NCBI RefSeq assembly: GCF_019891395.1
Contig: NZ_CP078143.1
Coordinates: 2,245,001-2,309,000 of the forward strand
DNA length: 64,000 nucleotides
Reading direction: 5' to 3'
Source of the DNA: Nitratireductor kimnyeongensis
Lineage (GTDB): Bacteria; Pseudomonadota; Alphaproteobacteria; Rhizobiales; Rhizobiaceae
Made by a program: the position numbers and the translations under genes. The notes beneath the pieces were generated by a model, which saw only the letters and a program-made list of their open reading frames with translations, had not been told where the DNA came from and did no database searches. Below, in pieces: positions 53,459 to 62,894 of this stretch; the first letter of the stretch is position 1; the number at the start of each line of letters is the position of its first letter.

Positions 53459-55000
53459 ATGAAAAGAACAATCGGAACGACACTGATAAGCCTGCTGATG
53501 GCAGGCAGCGCGCTTGCCGCGGGCGAGACCTTGAACATCGGCATGGGAAGCGCCGATGCGGGCAAGCTCGACCCGCATGTGGCAACATCCACACCCGACA
53601 AGGGCCTTTTGCACTGGATGTTCAACGGCCTTGTGCGGATCAAGCCTGGTGAGGCAAGCCCTGCCAATATTGAACCCGACATCGCGGAAAGCTGGACGGC
53701 GTCGGAGGACGGACTGACCTGGACCTTCAAGCTGCGCGAGGATGTGGAGTGCCACGGAGATTACGGCGCGCTTGACGCTGAAGATGTCGTTTATTCGCTC
53801 AATCGCTCGGCAAATGCGGATGTCTCGGCCTTCGCCAAGGACTACACAGCGTTCGACAGTGTCGAGGCAACGGGTGACTACGAAGTCACGATCAAACTTA
53901 AGAACCCGGTTCCAAGCCTCCTTGGCATGCTCGTGCCCTATCATGGTGGCAACATCGTCTGTAAGGACGCGGTCGAGGCACTGGGTGCGGATTTCGAACG
54001 CACGCCCATCGGCACCGGGCCCTTCATGTTCGAGGAATACCAGCCGCAGCAATATGTGAAGCTTGTGGCCAATCCCGAATATTTCCGCGGCGAACCCAAG
54101 ATCAAGGAAATCTACTACCGCTACATCCCCTCGGATGCTTCGCGTGACCTGGCGTTCCAGTCGGGTGAGATCGATATGATCTACGGCAAGCAGGATCAGA
54201 CCTGGGTCGAGCGCATTTCGAAAATTCCCGGCACGAAAGTGGCGGTGATGAAGCCTGGCGAAATGTCCGTCATCCATCTCAACATGACGATGCCGCCGCT
54301 TGACGATGTTCGTGTCCGCCGCGCCATTGCCCATGCGGTCAACCGTGATGCGATGGTTCAGTTCAAGGGACCGGACGTGACGCTGGCCGCGGTATCGCCC
54401 GTGCCGGAAGGCTATCTCGGCTTCACCGATGATGTGCCGACTTACGAATATTCCATCGAGAAGGCCAAGGCGCTTCTTGCTGAAGCGGGCCACCCCGATG
54501 GCGTGACGATCAAGGCGATCCACACAACGCTTCCAGGGATGATCACCACGATGGAAGCCATTCAGGCTCTTCTGCGTGAGGCGGACATCAATCTTGAGAT
54601 CGAGACCGTCGAGCACGCGACCTTCCACGAGCAGATCCGCAAGGATTTGAGCCAGGTGACCCACTATTCGGCAGCGCGCTTCCCTGTTGCCGACACCTAT
54701 CTGACTCAGTTCTTCCACTCCGATTCCATCGTCGGTACACCGACGGCGGTGACCAATTTCTCCCATTGTGCTGTGGCGGATGAGGAGATCACCGGTGCCC
54801 GTGTGGCGACGGATCCGGAGAAGCAGCTTGAACTGTGGGCGGAAGCACAGCGCAAGATCATGGATGAGGTCTGCGCCATTCCGATTGTGCAGAGCCTCCA
54901 GCTCTGGGCGTGGAAAGACACGCTTGATCTCGGCGTGGAAGTCAACGGTTCGCTCAATCTGAGCCCGCCGGTGACCGAAGCAGCCCACTTCACCGAATAG
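53459..55000 (+). CDS. Family 5 ABC solute-binding protein (peptide/opine type)
   Basis: 513 residues from ATG 53459. Signal peptide (ISLLMAGSALAAG) and SBP_bac_5 domain: GLVRI, ESWTASEDGLTWTFKLREDVECHGDYGALDAEDVVYSLNR, and RRAIAHAVNRDAMVQF. Family 5 proteins bring in dipeptides, oligopeptides, nickel, opines or glutathione. It is the first transport gene of the island and is followed by two permeases and a fused ATPase. Confidence 0.92.
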   Translation: MKRTIGTTLISLLMAGSALAAGETLNIGMGSADAGKLDPHVATSTPDKGLLHWMFNGLVRIKPGEASPANIEPDIAESWTASEDGLTWTFKLREDVECHGDYGALDAEDVVYSLNRSANADVSAFAKDYTAFDSVEATGDYEVTIKLKNPVPSLLGMLVPYHGGNIVCKDAVEALGADFERTPIGTGPFMFEEYQPQQYVKLVANPEYFRGEPKIKEIYYRYIPSDASRDLAFQSGEIDMIYGKQDQTWVERISKIPGTKVAVMKPGEMSVIHLNMTMPPLDDVRVRRAIAHAVNRDAMVQFKGPDVTLAAVSPVPEGYLGFTDDVPTYEYSIEKAKALLAEAGHPDGVTIKAIHTTLPGMITTMEAIQALLREADINLEIETVEHATFHEQIRKDLSQVTHYSAARFPVADTYLTQFFHSDSIVGTPTAVTNFSHCAVADEEITGARVATDPEKQLELWAEAQRKIMDEVCAIPIVQSLQLWAWKDTLDLGVEVNGSLNLSPPVTEAAHFTE

Positions 55001-55106
55001 GGAACGGTATCGCGCCGATCCCGATGACCCGGCCCGCCTCTTGCCTGTATCCATTTGGCAAGGGGCGGAGCGTCGCCGGTTTGGCTTCGGCGCACCGAAA
55101 GGTGCC

Positions 55107-56048
55107 ATGACAGCATTCGTCCTCAAACGGCTTGGCTTCGCGGTCATCACGCTCTTTGCCGTTCTGACCATCGTGTTTTTCATCGTCCGCATTCTTCCGG
55201 GCGATCCGGCGATGGCGATCCTTGGTGACCAGGCCAGCCAGGAAGCGCTGGTTGCTCTGCGTGCCCGGCTCGGCCTCGATCAGCCGCTTTATGTACAATA
55301 TGTCCAGTTCCTCGGAGGCGTGATCGTCGGAGACTGGGGTGTCTCCATGGTCTCTGGCCGACCGGTCATTCAAGAAATTCTGAAGGTCCTCCCTGCGACC
55401 CTTGAGCTGACGATCGTATCGCTCATCCTCGGCGCTGTGGTGGGTATTCCGCTCGGTGTCTGGTCCGCGGTCCGGCGCAACAAGCTTCCGGATTACATCA
55501 CCCGTATGGCATCGCTGCTCGGGCTTTCCTTCCCGGCCTTCGTTTCGGCGGTTCTTCTGCTACTGGTTTTCGCCATCCAGCTCCGGTGGTTCCCGGTGAT
55601 CAGTTCGGGGCAGGGCACGACATTGGGCGAGCGCCTGCGCGATCTCGCGCTGCCTGCAATCAATCTCGGCCTCATCATGGCCGCCTACATCACCCGTGTG
55701 GCGCGGTCAGCCATGCTGGAGGTGCTCAATCAGGACTATGTGCGAACGGCCTATGCCAAGGGGCTGGCCTTTGCCACCATCATCTGGCGCCACTGCCTGC
55801 GCAACGCGATGATCCCGGTCGTCACGGTCGTCGGTCTCTATCTCGGGATTCTGATCGGCAATTCGGTTCTGACCGAAATCGTCTTCAATCGTCCGGGGCT
55901 CGGCAAGCTCATCATCGGTGCGCTCAACCAGCGCGACTACACCATGCTGCAGGGCATGATGGTGATCTACACGCTCATCGTCGTTCTCGTGAACCTGTTG
56001 ACCGACCTGACCTATGGTCTGATCGACCCGAGGATCAAGTACTCATGA
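55107..56048 (+). CDS. ABC permease, DppB type
   Basis: 313 residues from ATG 55107. FVLKRLGFAVITLFAVLTIVFFIVRILPGDPAMAIL at the N-terminus and the EAA loop LNQDYVRTAYAKGLAFATIIWRHCLRNAMIPVVT (about 205-240) are the DppB hallmarks. About six transmembrane helices. Its stop overlaps the start of the next permease by 4 bases (ATGA). Confidence 0.93.
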   Translation: MTAFVLKRLGFAVITLFAVLTIVFFIVRILPGDPAMAILGDQASQEALVALRARLGLDQPLYVQYVQFLGGVIVGDWGVSMVSGRPVIQEILKVLPATLELTIVSLILGAVVGIPLGVWSAVRRNKLPDYITRMASLLGLSFPAFVSAVLLLLVFAIQLRWFPVISSGQGTTLGERLRDLALPAINLGLIMAAYITRVARSAMLEVLNQDYVRTAYAKGLAFATIIWRHCLRNAMIPVVTVVGLYLGILIGNSVLTEIVFNRPGLGKLIIGALNQRDYTMLQGMMVIYTLIVVLVNLLTDLTYGLIDPRIKYS

Positions 56049-56947
56049 CACAGGCTACAACAACCTCCCTCTCCCGCGTTGCCTATCTGCGCAGCGCGCT
56101 CGCCGCCACCGGCAGTGGCCTCCTGAAGGCTTTTAATGCCAACAAGACGTCCTGGGTCGGCCTCGGTGTTTTCCTGATCGTCGCCGCCTTGGCCATCCTG
56201 GCGCCCTGGATTGCGCCCTATGATCCGCTTGATCAGAACATCCTGTTTCGCCTTAAGCCGCCATCGGCCGAGCACTGGTTCGGGACGGATTATTACGGCC
56301 GCGATACGCTCTCCCGCATTCTTTGGGGCGCGCGCATCTCGCTTGCCATCGGTCTGCTTGCCATCGGTTCGGCCATGATCCTCGGTACGCTCATCGGCAT
56401 GATCGCCGGCTATTACGGGGGGCGCACCGATATCATCATCATGCAGATCATGGATGTGCTTCTGGCCTTCCCCTCGCTGATCCTCGGCCTCATTGTTGTT
56501 GCCATGCTCGGGCCTTCCATCGCCAATCTGGTGATCGCGATCGCGCTGACGGCCATCCCGCCCTTTGCCCGCATCGCACGCGCACCCACCATTGCGGTAA
56601 AGAACCGCGAATTCATAGAAGCCGGACGTGCGCTGGGCTACTCCGACTCACGCCTGATGTTCGGCCATATCCTGCCCAACATTGCGCCCGAGATCCTCGT
56701 CATGGGTTCGCTCTGGCTCGCCACGGCCATTCGCGTGGAGGCTTCGCTTGCCTTCATCGGCCTTGGTGTGGCCCCGCCGACCGCTACCTGGGGCGGCATG
56801 ATCCGGGAGGGATTCGAGAACATTCTCGACAGCTTCTGGCTGGCCCTTTTTCCATCCATCGCCATCCTCATCGTCGTTTTCGCACTCAATCTGCTCGGTG
56901 ATGGATTGCGCGATGCCATTGATCCGAGATTGCGGGGTGAAGAATGA
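56045..56947 (+). CDS. ABC permease, DppC type
   Basis: 300 residues. N-terminal LAPWIAPYDPLDQNILFRLKPPSAEHWFGTDYYGRDTLSRILWGARISL, and a permease loop (RAPTIAVKNREFIEAGRALGYSDSRLMFGHILPNI) characteristic of DppC. It is a partner of the preceding permease, with six or so helices. It overlaps the ATPase gene by 4 bases. Confidence 0.94.
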   Translation: MTQATTTSLSRVAYLRSALAATGSGLLKAFNANKTSWVGLGVFLIVAALAILAPWIAPYDPLDQNILFRLKPPSAEHWFGTDYYGRDTLSRILWGARISLAIGLLAIGSAMILGTLIGMIAGYYGGRTDIIIMQIMDVLLAFPSLILGLIVVAMLGPSIANLVIAIALTAIPPFARIARAPTIAVKNREFIEAGRALGYSDSRLMFGHILPNIAPEILVMGSLWLATAIRVEASLAFIGLGVAPPTATWGGMIREGFENILDSFWLALFPSIAILIVVFALNLLGDGLRDAIDPRLRGEE

Positions 56948-58740
56948 GCACGCCCATCCTATCCATCAACGGGCTCACCACGTCCTTTCGCGTGGAGGGA
57001 AAATGGCTGCCGGTGGTGCGCAATGTCAGCTTCGATATCGGTCGCGGCGAGACGGTCGCCGTGGTCGGCGAATCCGGTTCCGGCAAGTCGGTTACCGCAC
57101 TCTCCATCATGCGGCTCATCCAGCAGGGCATGGGGCGCATAGAGGGTTCGATCAGGCTTGATGGCCGTGAGCTCTTGACCCTTGACGAGGAAGCCATGCG
57201 CGACGTGCGCGGTGGCGAGATCGGCATGATCTTCCAGGAGCCCATGACGAGCCTCAACCCGGTTCTCACCGTCGGCTTCCAGGTGGCGGAAGCACTGCGC
57301 CGCCATCGGGGCATGGATGCTGCCCAGGCCGAGGCCGAGGTCCAACGCCTCTTCGAGCTTGTGCGCATACCGGATGGCAAGCGCCGCGCGAGCGAGCATC
57401 CGCACAGTTTTTCCGGCGGTATGCGCCAGCGTGTGATGATCGCCATGGCGCTTGCCTGCCAGCCCAAGCTTCTGATTGCTGACGAGCCGACAACGGCGCT
57501 CGACGTGACCATTCAGGCCCAGATTCTCGAGCTCATCCGCGAGCTTCAAAAAGACATCGGCATGTCGGTGATGTTCATCACCCACGATATGGGCGTGGTT
57601 GCCGAGATCGCCGACCGCGTCGTGGTGATGTTGAAAGGCGACAAGGTTGAGGAGGCGCCGGCAGCAGAGCTCTTTAACGCCCCGAAAGAGGGCTACACCA
57701 GAATGCTTTTGGGCGCAGTGCCCAAACTTGGCACACTGGCCAACACGCAGACACCGCGCCGTTTCCCGGCAATGGATCTCTCTGGCCCAGGTCCCGAGCC
57801 AGAAGGTGAACCGGACAATCGCGGCAAGCCTATTCTGCAAGTCGAGGGGCTGACGACACGTTTCGCGGTGCGGGGAGGCCTGCTTGGAGGGGTCAAGGGC
57901 CAGGTTCACGCGGTGGAGGATGTGTCGTTTTCGGTGCGCGCTGGCGAGACGCTGGCGCTGGTTGGTGAATCCGGCTGCGGAAAATCTACCACCGGTCGAT
58001 CCATCCTGCGGCTGGTCGAGCCGGTCGCCGGTCGCGTTTCGTTTGAGGGCGAAAACCTGATGGATGCCGACCCGGCGAGCCTGCGTGCGGCGCGCCGACG
58101 CATGCAGATGATCTTTCAGGATCCCTATGGTTCGCTCAATCCCCGTCAGACGGTGGGATCCGCTATCGCCGAGCCGATCCGGGTGCACGGTCTCGGCAAT
58201 CCCATGGAGGCGCAGGATAAGGTCGCCAGACTTCTGGACCTCGTTGGGCTCACCCCGGAGCACGCGCTGCGTTTCCCGCACGAGTTTTCAGGCGGTCAAC
58301 GCCAGCGTGTCTGCATTGCCCGAGGACTTGCCCTTGAACCCAGCCTCATCGTTGCCGATGAATCGGTTTCAGCGCTCGATGCTTCGATCAAGGCGCAGGT
58401 GGTCAATCTCATGCTTGATCTGCAGCGCGAGCTAGGCTTGGCCTATCTGTTCATCAGCCATGATATCGCGGTCGTCGAAAGGGTCAGCCATCGCATTGCC
58501 GTGATGCTCCTCGGCGAGATCGTCGAGATCGGGCCACGCGACGCGGTCCTGTCCAATCCACGCCACCCATACACCCGCAAACTCATCGACGCGGTTCCGG
58601 TCCCCGATCCGGCGACACGCGGTCGCCGGCGCGGTCTTATCGCCGAGGAGTTGAAGAGCCCTGTGCGTCCGTTAGGCTGGGAGAGGCCCGCGCGCCGAAT
58701 GCTGGAGGTGGGACCGGATCACTTTGTCATGGAGCATTAG
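56944..58740 (+). CDS. Fused DppD-DppF ATP-binding protein
   Basis: 598 residues. Two complete ABC domains: the first with Walker A VGESGSGKSV (about 36-45) and signature FSGGMRQRVMIAMA; the second with VGESGCGKST (about 340) and SGGQRQRVCIARG, each followed by the oligopeptide/dipeptide C-terminal motif (YTRMLLGAVP; YTRKLIDAVP). GsiA-like fusion of the two ATPases normally encoded by dppD and dppF. It completes a five-domain importer. Confidence 0.93.
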   Translation: MSTPILSINGLTTSFRVEGKWLPVVRNVSFDIGRGETVAVVGESGSGKSVTALSIMRLIQQGMGRIEGSIRLDGRELLTLDEEAMRDVRGGEIGMIFQEPMTSLNPVLTVGFQVAEALRRHRGMDAAQAEAEVQRLFELVRIPDGKRRASEHPHSFSGGMRQRVMIAMALACQPKLLIADEPTTALDVTIQAQILELIRELQKDIGMSVMFITHDMGVVAEIADRVVVMLKGDKVEEAPAAELFNAPKEGYTRMLLGAVPKLGTLANTQTPRRFPAMDLSGPGPEPEGEPDNRGKPILQVEGLTTRFAVRGGLLGGVKGQVHAVEDVSFSVRAGETLALVGESGCGKSTTGRSILRLVEPVAGRVSFEGENLMDADPASLRAARRRMQMIFQDPYGSLNPRQTVGSAIAEPIRVHGLGNPMEAQDKVARLLDLVGLTPEHALRFPHEFSGGQRQRVCIARGLALEPSLIVADESVSALDASIKAQVVNLMLDLQRELGLAYLFISHDIAVVERVSHRIAVMLLGEIVEIGPRDAVLSNPRHPYTRKLIDAVPVPDPATRGRRRGLIAEELKSPVRPLGWERPARRMLEVGPDHFVMEH

Positions 58741-58771
58741 TCCGCCATCACCCTACCGGATCATTCGGAAT

Positions 58772-60100
58772 CTACTGTCCTCCGAGCGCGGCGTCGACGG
58801 CGTGGCCCAGTTTTTCGACGATCAGGTCGATGGTGTCCTGGTCGACATTGTAAGGCGGTGCCAGGAGAATGTGATCGCCGGAGGTCCCGTCGATCGTGCC
58901 GCTTCCCGGATAGATCATGAGGCCGATCTCCATGGCGCTTTTCTTGATCGCAGCGCCGATTTTCCGGCCGGATGAAAACGGCTCTTTCGTATCGCGATGC
59001 TCGACCAGTTCGATGGCCTGGAGCAGGCCGCGTCCCCGCACGTCGCCGATATGCGGATGGTTGCCGAACCGGGCAAGCAGTCGTTCGCGCAACTGATCCC
59101 CGCGCGCAATCACATTGTCGATGAGGGCATCGTCGTGAATGATCTGCTGAACGGCAAGTGCGGCAGCACACACCAGCGGATGGGCCGAATAGGTGTGCCC
59201 ATGAACGAAGCTGCCGCTGCCACCGGTGATCGTCTCGTAGACATCCTTTGAGCACATGACGGCGGCAATGGGCTGGTATCCGCCGCCAAGACCCTTGGCC
59301 AGCGTCAGGATGTCGGGCGCCACATTTTCCTGCTCGCAGGCAAGAAAGCTGCCGGTTCTGCCGGAGCCGCACATCACCTCATCGAGAATGAGGAGCACGC
59401 CATAGCGGTTACAGATTTCCCGGATTTTCTGGAAATAGCCCTTTTCGGCGGCAACCGCGCCTGCGGTCGCACCGACGACTGTTTCAGCCAGGAAAGCGAT
59501 GACGTTCTCAGGGCCGAGTTCTCTTATCTTGTCTTCAAGGAGGTTGGCAGCACGGTTTGCATAGTCATTCGCGCTCTCACCGGCATGGGCATAGCGATAG
59601 GCAAAGCAGGGCTCGATCTTGGGTTCTTCGAGCAGGAACGGCGCATAGGGTTTTCGCCGTGGCGGATTGCCCCCGACCGAGAGTGCTCCCAGCGTGTTGC
59701 CGTGGTAGCTCTGGTGTCTGGAGATCACCAGCCTGCGCGAGGGCTCGCCGCGCTCGACATGATACTGACGCGCCATCTTGATCGCCGCCTCGATGGCTTC
59801 GGAGCCGCTGCCGACGAGATAGACCTTGTCGAGGGGGAGCGGCGTCGCGGCGCACAGATGGTCGGCGAGTGCTTCGGCCGCATTGGAGGTGAAGAAGCTG
59901 GTATGCGCATAGCTGATCTGCGCCATCTGCTGCTGAATGGCTTCAAGAACACGCACATCGCCATGCCCGATGCAGGATACGGCAGCGCCGCCGCAGGCAT
60001 CGATATAGCGCTTGCCGGTCTCGTCGGTGATGTAAGCGCCGCTCCCTCCAACAGCGACCGGGAGCGGGTTGCCGGGGGTGCGGTGAAAAACATGGGTCAT
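58772..60100 (-). CDS. Class III aminotransferase (aspartate aminotransferase family)
   Basis: 442 residues from ATG 60100. PLP fold type I: YIDACGGAAVSCIGHGD, VGSGSEAIEAAIKMARQYH, SRHQSYHGNTLGALSVGG, LLILDEVMCGSGRTGSFLACEQ and PLP lysine in LTLAKGLGGGYQPIAAVMC (about 268). This branch includes transaminases for omega-amino acids and diverse amines. It follows the RpiR gene after 13 bases in the TRAP operon, so its substrate is probably what the TRAP system imports. Confidence 0.92.
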   Translation of the reverse strand: MTHVFHRTPGNPLPVAVGGSGAYITDETGKRYIDACGGAAVSCIGHGDVRVLEAIQQQMAQISYAHTSFFTSNAAEALADHLCAATPLPLDKVYLVGSGSEAIEAAIKMARQYHVERGEPSRRLVISRHQSYHGNTLGALSVGGNPPRRKPYAPFLLEEPKIEPCFAYRYAHAGESANDYANRAANLLEDKIRELGPENVIAFLAETVVGATAGAVAAEKGYFQKIREICNRYGVLLILDEVMCGSGRTGSFLACEQENVAPDILTLAKGLGGGYQPIAAVMCSKDVYETITGGSGSFVHGHTYSAHPLVCAAALAVQQIIHDDALIDNVIARGDQLRERLLARFGNHPHIGDVRGRGLLQAIELVEHRDTKEPFSSGRKIGAAIKKSAMEIGLMIYPGSGTIDGTSGDHILLAPPYNVDQDTIDLIVEKLGHAVDAALGGQ

Positions 60101-60113
60101 TCGGATGTCTCTG

Positions 60114-60998
60114 TTATCGTGCGCGCCGGTGCGCGTGGTAGGAGCCGGAGGCGTAAAGCTGTTCTTCGATGGTGCCGATGCGCTCCATCGCCGTGTCCTG
60201 AAGCTCCGTGAGCATGGCGGCGGCAAGCCCTTCGACAACGCCGACAGCCGAAATCACGGACGGAAAGAAGGATGGGCTTTCGGCTGAAAAGAGCAGGCTG
60301 GTGAATGCATGGGGTTGCAATGGCGTGGCGCGGCTGTCGCTCAGCGAAACCAGTTTCGCGCCGGAGGAGCGGATGCCCTCGGCCACCATGTCGATCTCGC
60401 GCGCATAGGGCTGGAAGTTTATGGAGAGAACCGCATCGCGCTCCGTCAGCATGGCAAGGTCGGCCACCAGCGAAGATCCCTCACTGCCGAGAAGCTCCAC
60501 ATTGGGGCGCAGCATCTTGCAAAGATAGGTGAAGGTAAGCCCCGGCCCCCGGCAGCTCATGAAGGCGGCGACGTAAAGCCGCTCGGCATGAGCAAGTGTT
60601 TTTGCTGCAGCGGAGATGTCCGAGGTCGCATTGCTTTTCAGCGCATAGGCAAGGCTTGCCTCCTGCGCCTTGAAGGTCTCGGCCAGAAGGCCGCTACCCT
60701 TGTCCTGTTTCACCGCTTCCACGGCCTTGTCGGCATAGCGCGCGGGTCCGGTCCTGAAACTTTCGGCATAAACGGCACGCAATTGCGACCAGTCGGCGAA
60801 ATCCAGCGTACGCGCCAGGCGCACGAGTGTGGCTGGTGCAACGCCGGCGCGGTTGGCGATTTCGCGCATGGAGAGCAGCACGACATCGTCCGGGTGATCG
60901 ATCAGGTAGCGGGCTCCATCGGCAAGCCGGCGGGGCAGCGTTTCAATCTGCGAGATCATACGCTGTGTCAGCGCTTCAAGGTCTGTCATCTCTGCCAT
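60114..60998 (-). CDS. MurR/RpiR-family regulator
   Basis: 294 residues. N-terminal RpiR HTH (ADGARYLIDHPDDVVLLSMREIANRAGVAPATLVRLARTLDFADWSQLRA, about 22-75) and a C-terminal SIS domain (about 120-260; YVAAFMSCRGPGLTFTYLCKMLRP, SDSRATPLQP). RpiR-type proteins respond to phosphosugars or related ligands. Here it sits between dctM and the aminotransferase and probably controls that operon. Ends 4 bases from the dctM stop (strand order dctM, then rpiR). Confidence 0.9.
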   Translation of the reverse strand: MAEMTDLEALTQRMISQIETLPRRLADGARYLIDHPDDVVLLSMREIANRAGVAPATLVRLARTLDFADWSQLRAVYAESFRTGPARYADKAVEAVKQDKGSGLLAETFKAQEASLAYALKSNATSDISAAAKTLAHAERLYVAAFMSCRGPGLTFTYLCKMLRPNVELLGSEGSSLVADLAMLTERDAVLSINFQPYAREIDMVAEGIRSSGAKLVSLSDSRATPLQPHAFTSLLFSAESPSFFPSVISAVGVVEGLAAAMLTELQDTAMERIGTIEEQLYASGSYHAHRRAR

Positions 60999-61002
60999 CC
61001 TT

Positions 61003-62307
61003 TTACCCGCTTATCAGGCTGGGCAACCACAAGACGGTTGCCGGAAATGCGATGAGTATGGCGACGGTCACCACATCGGCAAGCAGGAACCATCCCACGC
61101 CGCGGAAGACATCGCTGATGGACACTTTATCGGCGACCACGTTCTTGATGACGAAGACATTGAGACCCACCGGCGGTGTGATGAGCCCGATCTCCAGATA
61201 TTTGGTGATCATGACGCCGGCATAGATCAGGCTGATGTCCGCGGTCTCGAAGATGGGCAGGAGAACCGGAAGGGTGAGCAGCATCACCCCGATGGGATCG
61301 AGGAACATGCCGAGCACGAGATAGATCAGCGAGACCGCGATGATGATCAGAAGCGGCGACATGTCCTCTCCGATCAGGCCCTGCACATAGTCGGGGAAGC
61401 CCGCAAAGGCGAAAAGCCGGGTCAGAAGCGCTGCGGCCACAGCAATGAGGAAGATTGCTGAGGTGGAGCGAATCGTCTCGAACGCAGCCGCTTTCAGCGC
61501 TTCCCAGGAAAGTGTGCGCTTGGCAAAGCCGATGGCGATGGAGGCAAGGGCACCGATGGCGCCTGCCTCGGTTGCGGAAAAAAGCCCGGCAAAGATGCCG
61601 CCGAACACGGTGATGACGAGCAGGAAGAGCGGCCATGTCTCGCCCAGAGCAAGAAACCGCTCGCGCCAGTCGACGCTGGTCTCACGCGGAGCAAGAGCCG
61701 GGTTGTGCCTGACACGAAGCAGGATCATCAGGCCGTACATGAGCGCGGTCAGAAGGCCGGGGATCACTGCACCGATGAAGAGCTCGCTGACGGGAACCTC
61801 GGCGAAAACGGCATAAAGAAGCAGAATGGTGCTTGGTGGGATGAGGGATCCCATCGTGCCGGCGGCAGCGATCGTGCCCACGGCAAGCTTGGCGTCGTAT
61901 CCACGGTCGAGCATGGCCGGCACGGCGATCTTGCCCATGGCGGCTGCACAGGCGACAGAGGATCCGGTGACGGATGAAAAGAGCGCGGCCCCACCCACTG
62001 AAGAGATAGCGAGCCCGCCGGGCAGAAAGTTGAGCCAGGCGCGGGCGACACGGAAAAGCCCGTCTGTCAGACCGGCCGAAAAACACACATAGCCCATGAA
62101 CAGGAACATGGGGATGGCGCTCAGGCTCCAATGGGCGGCGAAGGCATGGGGAACCGAGCGCATGACGCCCCAGGTCGCCCGTTCTCCCACAAGGAGATAC
62201 ATGCCGACGATTGCGACGAGGCCGAGCGCCGCTGCAACGGGAACGCGCAGCGCGAGGAGGATCATGAGCGCACCAAGCGCCCAGTAGACAAGGGTGATGC
62301 TATCCAC
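61003..62307 (-). CDS. dctM: TRAP transporter large permease DctM
   Basis: 434 residues from GTG 62307, chosen because AAGGG overlaps the upstream dctQ stop at proper spacing and the protein then has the usual length. About twelve membrane helices; SSVTGSSVACAAAMGKIAVPAML and AVAGTMGSLIPPSTILLLYAVFAEVPVSELFIGAVIPGLL are the DctM hallmarks. It forms the translocation subunit of a sodium-linked TRAP importer with dctQ and dctP, 10 bases apart from dctQ. Confidence 0.93.
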   Translation of the reverse strand: MDSITLVYWALGALMILLALRVPVAAALGLVAIVGMYLLVGERATWGVMRSVPHAFAAHWSLSAIPMFLFMGYVCFSAGLTDGLFRVARAWLNFLPGGLAISSVGGAALFSSVTGSSVACAAAMGKIAVPAMLDRGYDAKLAVGTIAAAGTMGSLIPPSTILLLYAVFAEVPVSELFIGAVIPGLLTALMYGLMILLRVRHNPALAPRETSVDWRERFLALGETWPLFLLVITVFGGIFAGLFSATEAGAIGALASIAIGFAKRTLSWEALKAAAFETIRSTSAIFLIAVAAALLTRLFAFAGFPDYVQGLIGEDMSPLLIIIAVSLIYLVLGMFLDPIGVMLLTLPVLLPIFETADISLIYAGVMITKYLEIGLITPPVGLNVFVIKNVVADKVSISDVFRGVGWFLLADVVTVAILIAFPATVLWLPSLISG

Positions 62308-62317
62308 GGTAAGGCCC

Positions 62318-62833
62318 TTACTGGTCGCTGTTTTGTGTCTGGGACGAAGCGGCACGCGAAACCGCGCCAGCAGCTCGGACAAGGCAGAGAAGTGCGGTCA
62401 GGAAACCCGCCACCGGCAGGAAGAAGCGCGGCGGCCATGTGATGACAGGGATCATGCCGACAATGAACTCGCCCTGACGATAGGCGCGCAGCGCCTGTTC
62501 AAACCCCGCATAGGCGATCAATGCCAGAAACGCGCCGAAGCAGATCAGCGCAAAGGCATCGAGCAATGCCTGTGCTTTTGGTCCCAGCCCCTGATAGAAA
62601 AGATCGACGGCAATGTTCTCGTTGCGCCATTCGACATTGAGCAACGGAAGAAAGATGAGTGCCGGCATCCACCAGTCCGACACGATCTCCAGTGTGGAGG
62701 GCATCGGCTTACCAAAGAGGTAACGGCCGCCGACATCCAGACAGATCTGGAACATCATGACGACGAGACACAGGCTGGCCAGAAACGCCAGCAGGCGGCC
62801 AATCCGGCCCAGAAAGAGATCGATGGTTTGCAT
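62318..62833 (-). CDS. dctQ: TRAP transporter small permease DctQ
   Basis: 171 residues from ATG 62833. Four membrane helices with LAFLASLCLVVMMFQICLDVGGRYLFGKPMPSTLEIVSDWWMPALIFLPLL, the DctQ signature. It anchors the transporter to DctM. It lies between dctP and dctM. Confidence 0.92.
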   Translation of the reverse strand: MQTIDLFLGRIGRLLAFLASLCLVVMMFQICLDVGGRYLFGKPMPSTLEIVSDWWMPALIFLPLLNVEWRNENIAVDLFYQGLGPKAQALLDAFALICFGAFLALIAYAGFEQALRAYRQGEFIVGMIPVITWPPRFFLPVAGFLTALLCLVRAAGAVSRAASSQTQNSDQ

Positions 62834-62894
62834 GGTGGATCCCGGCTGATCAAAAGCGTGGGGCGGCACCCGCAAGGGCGCCGCCGTGAGGGGC

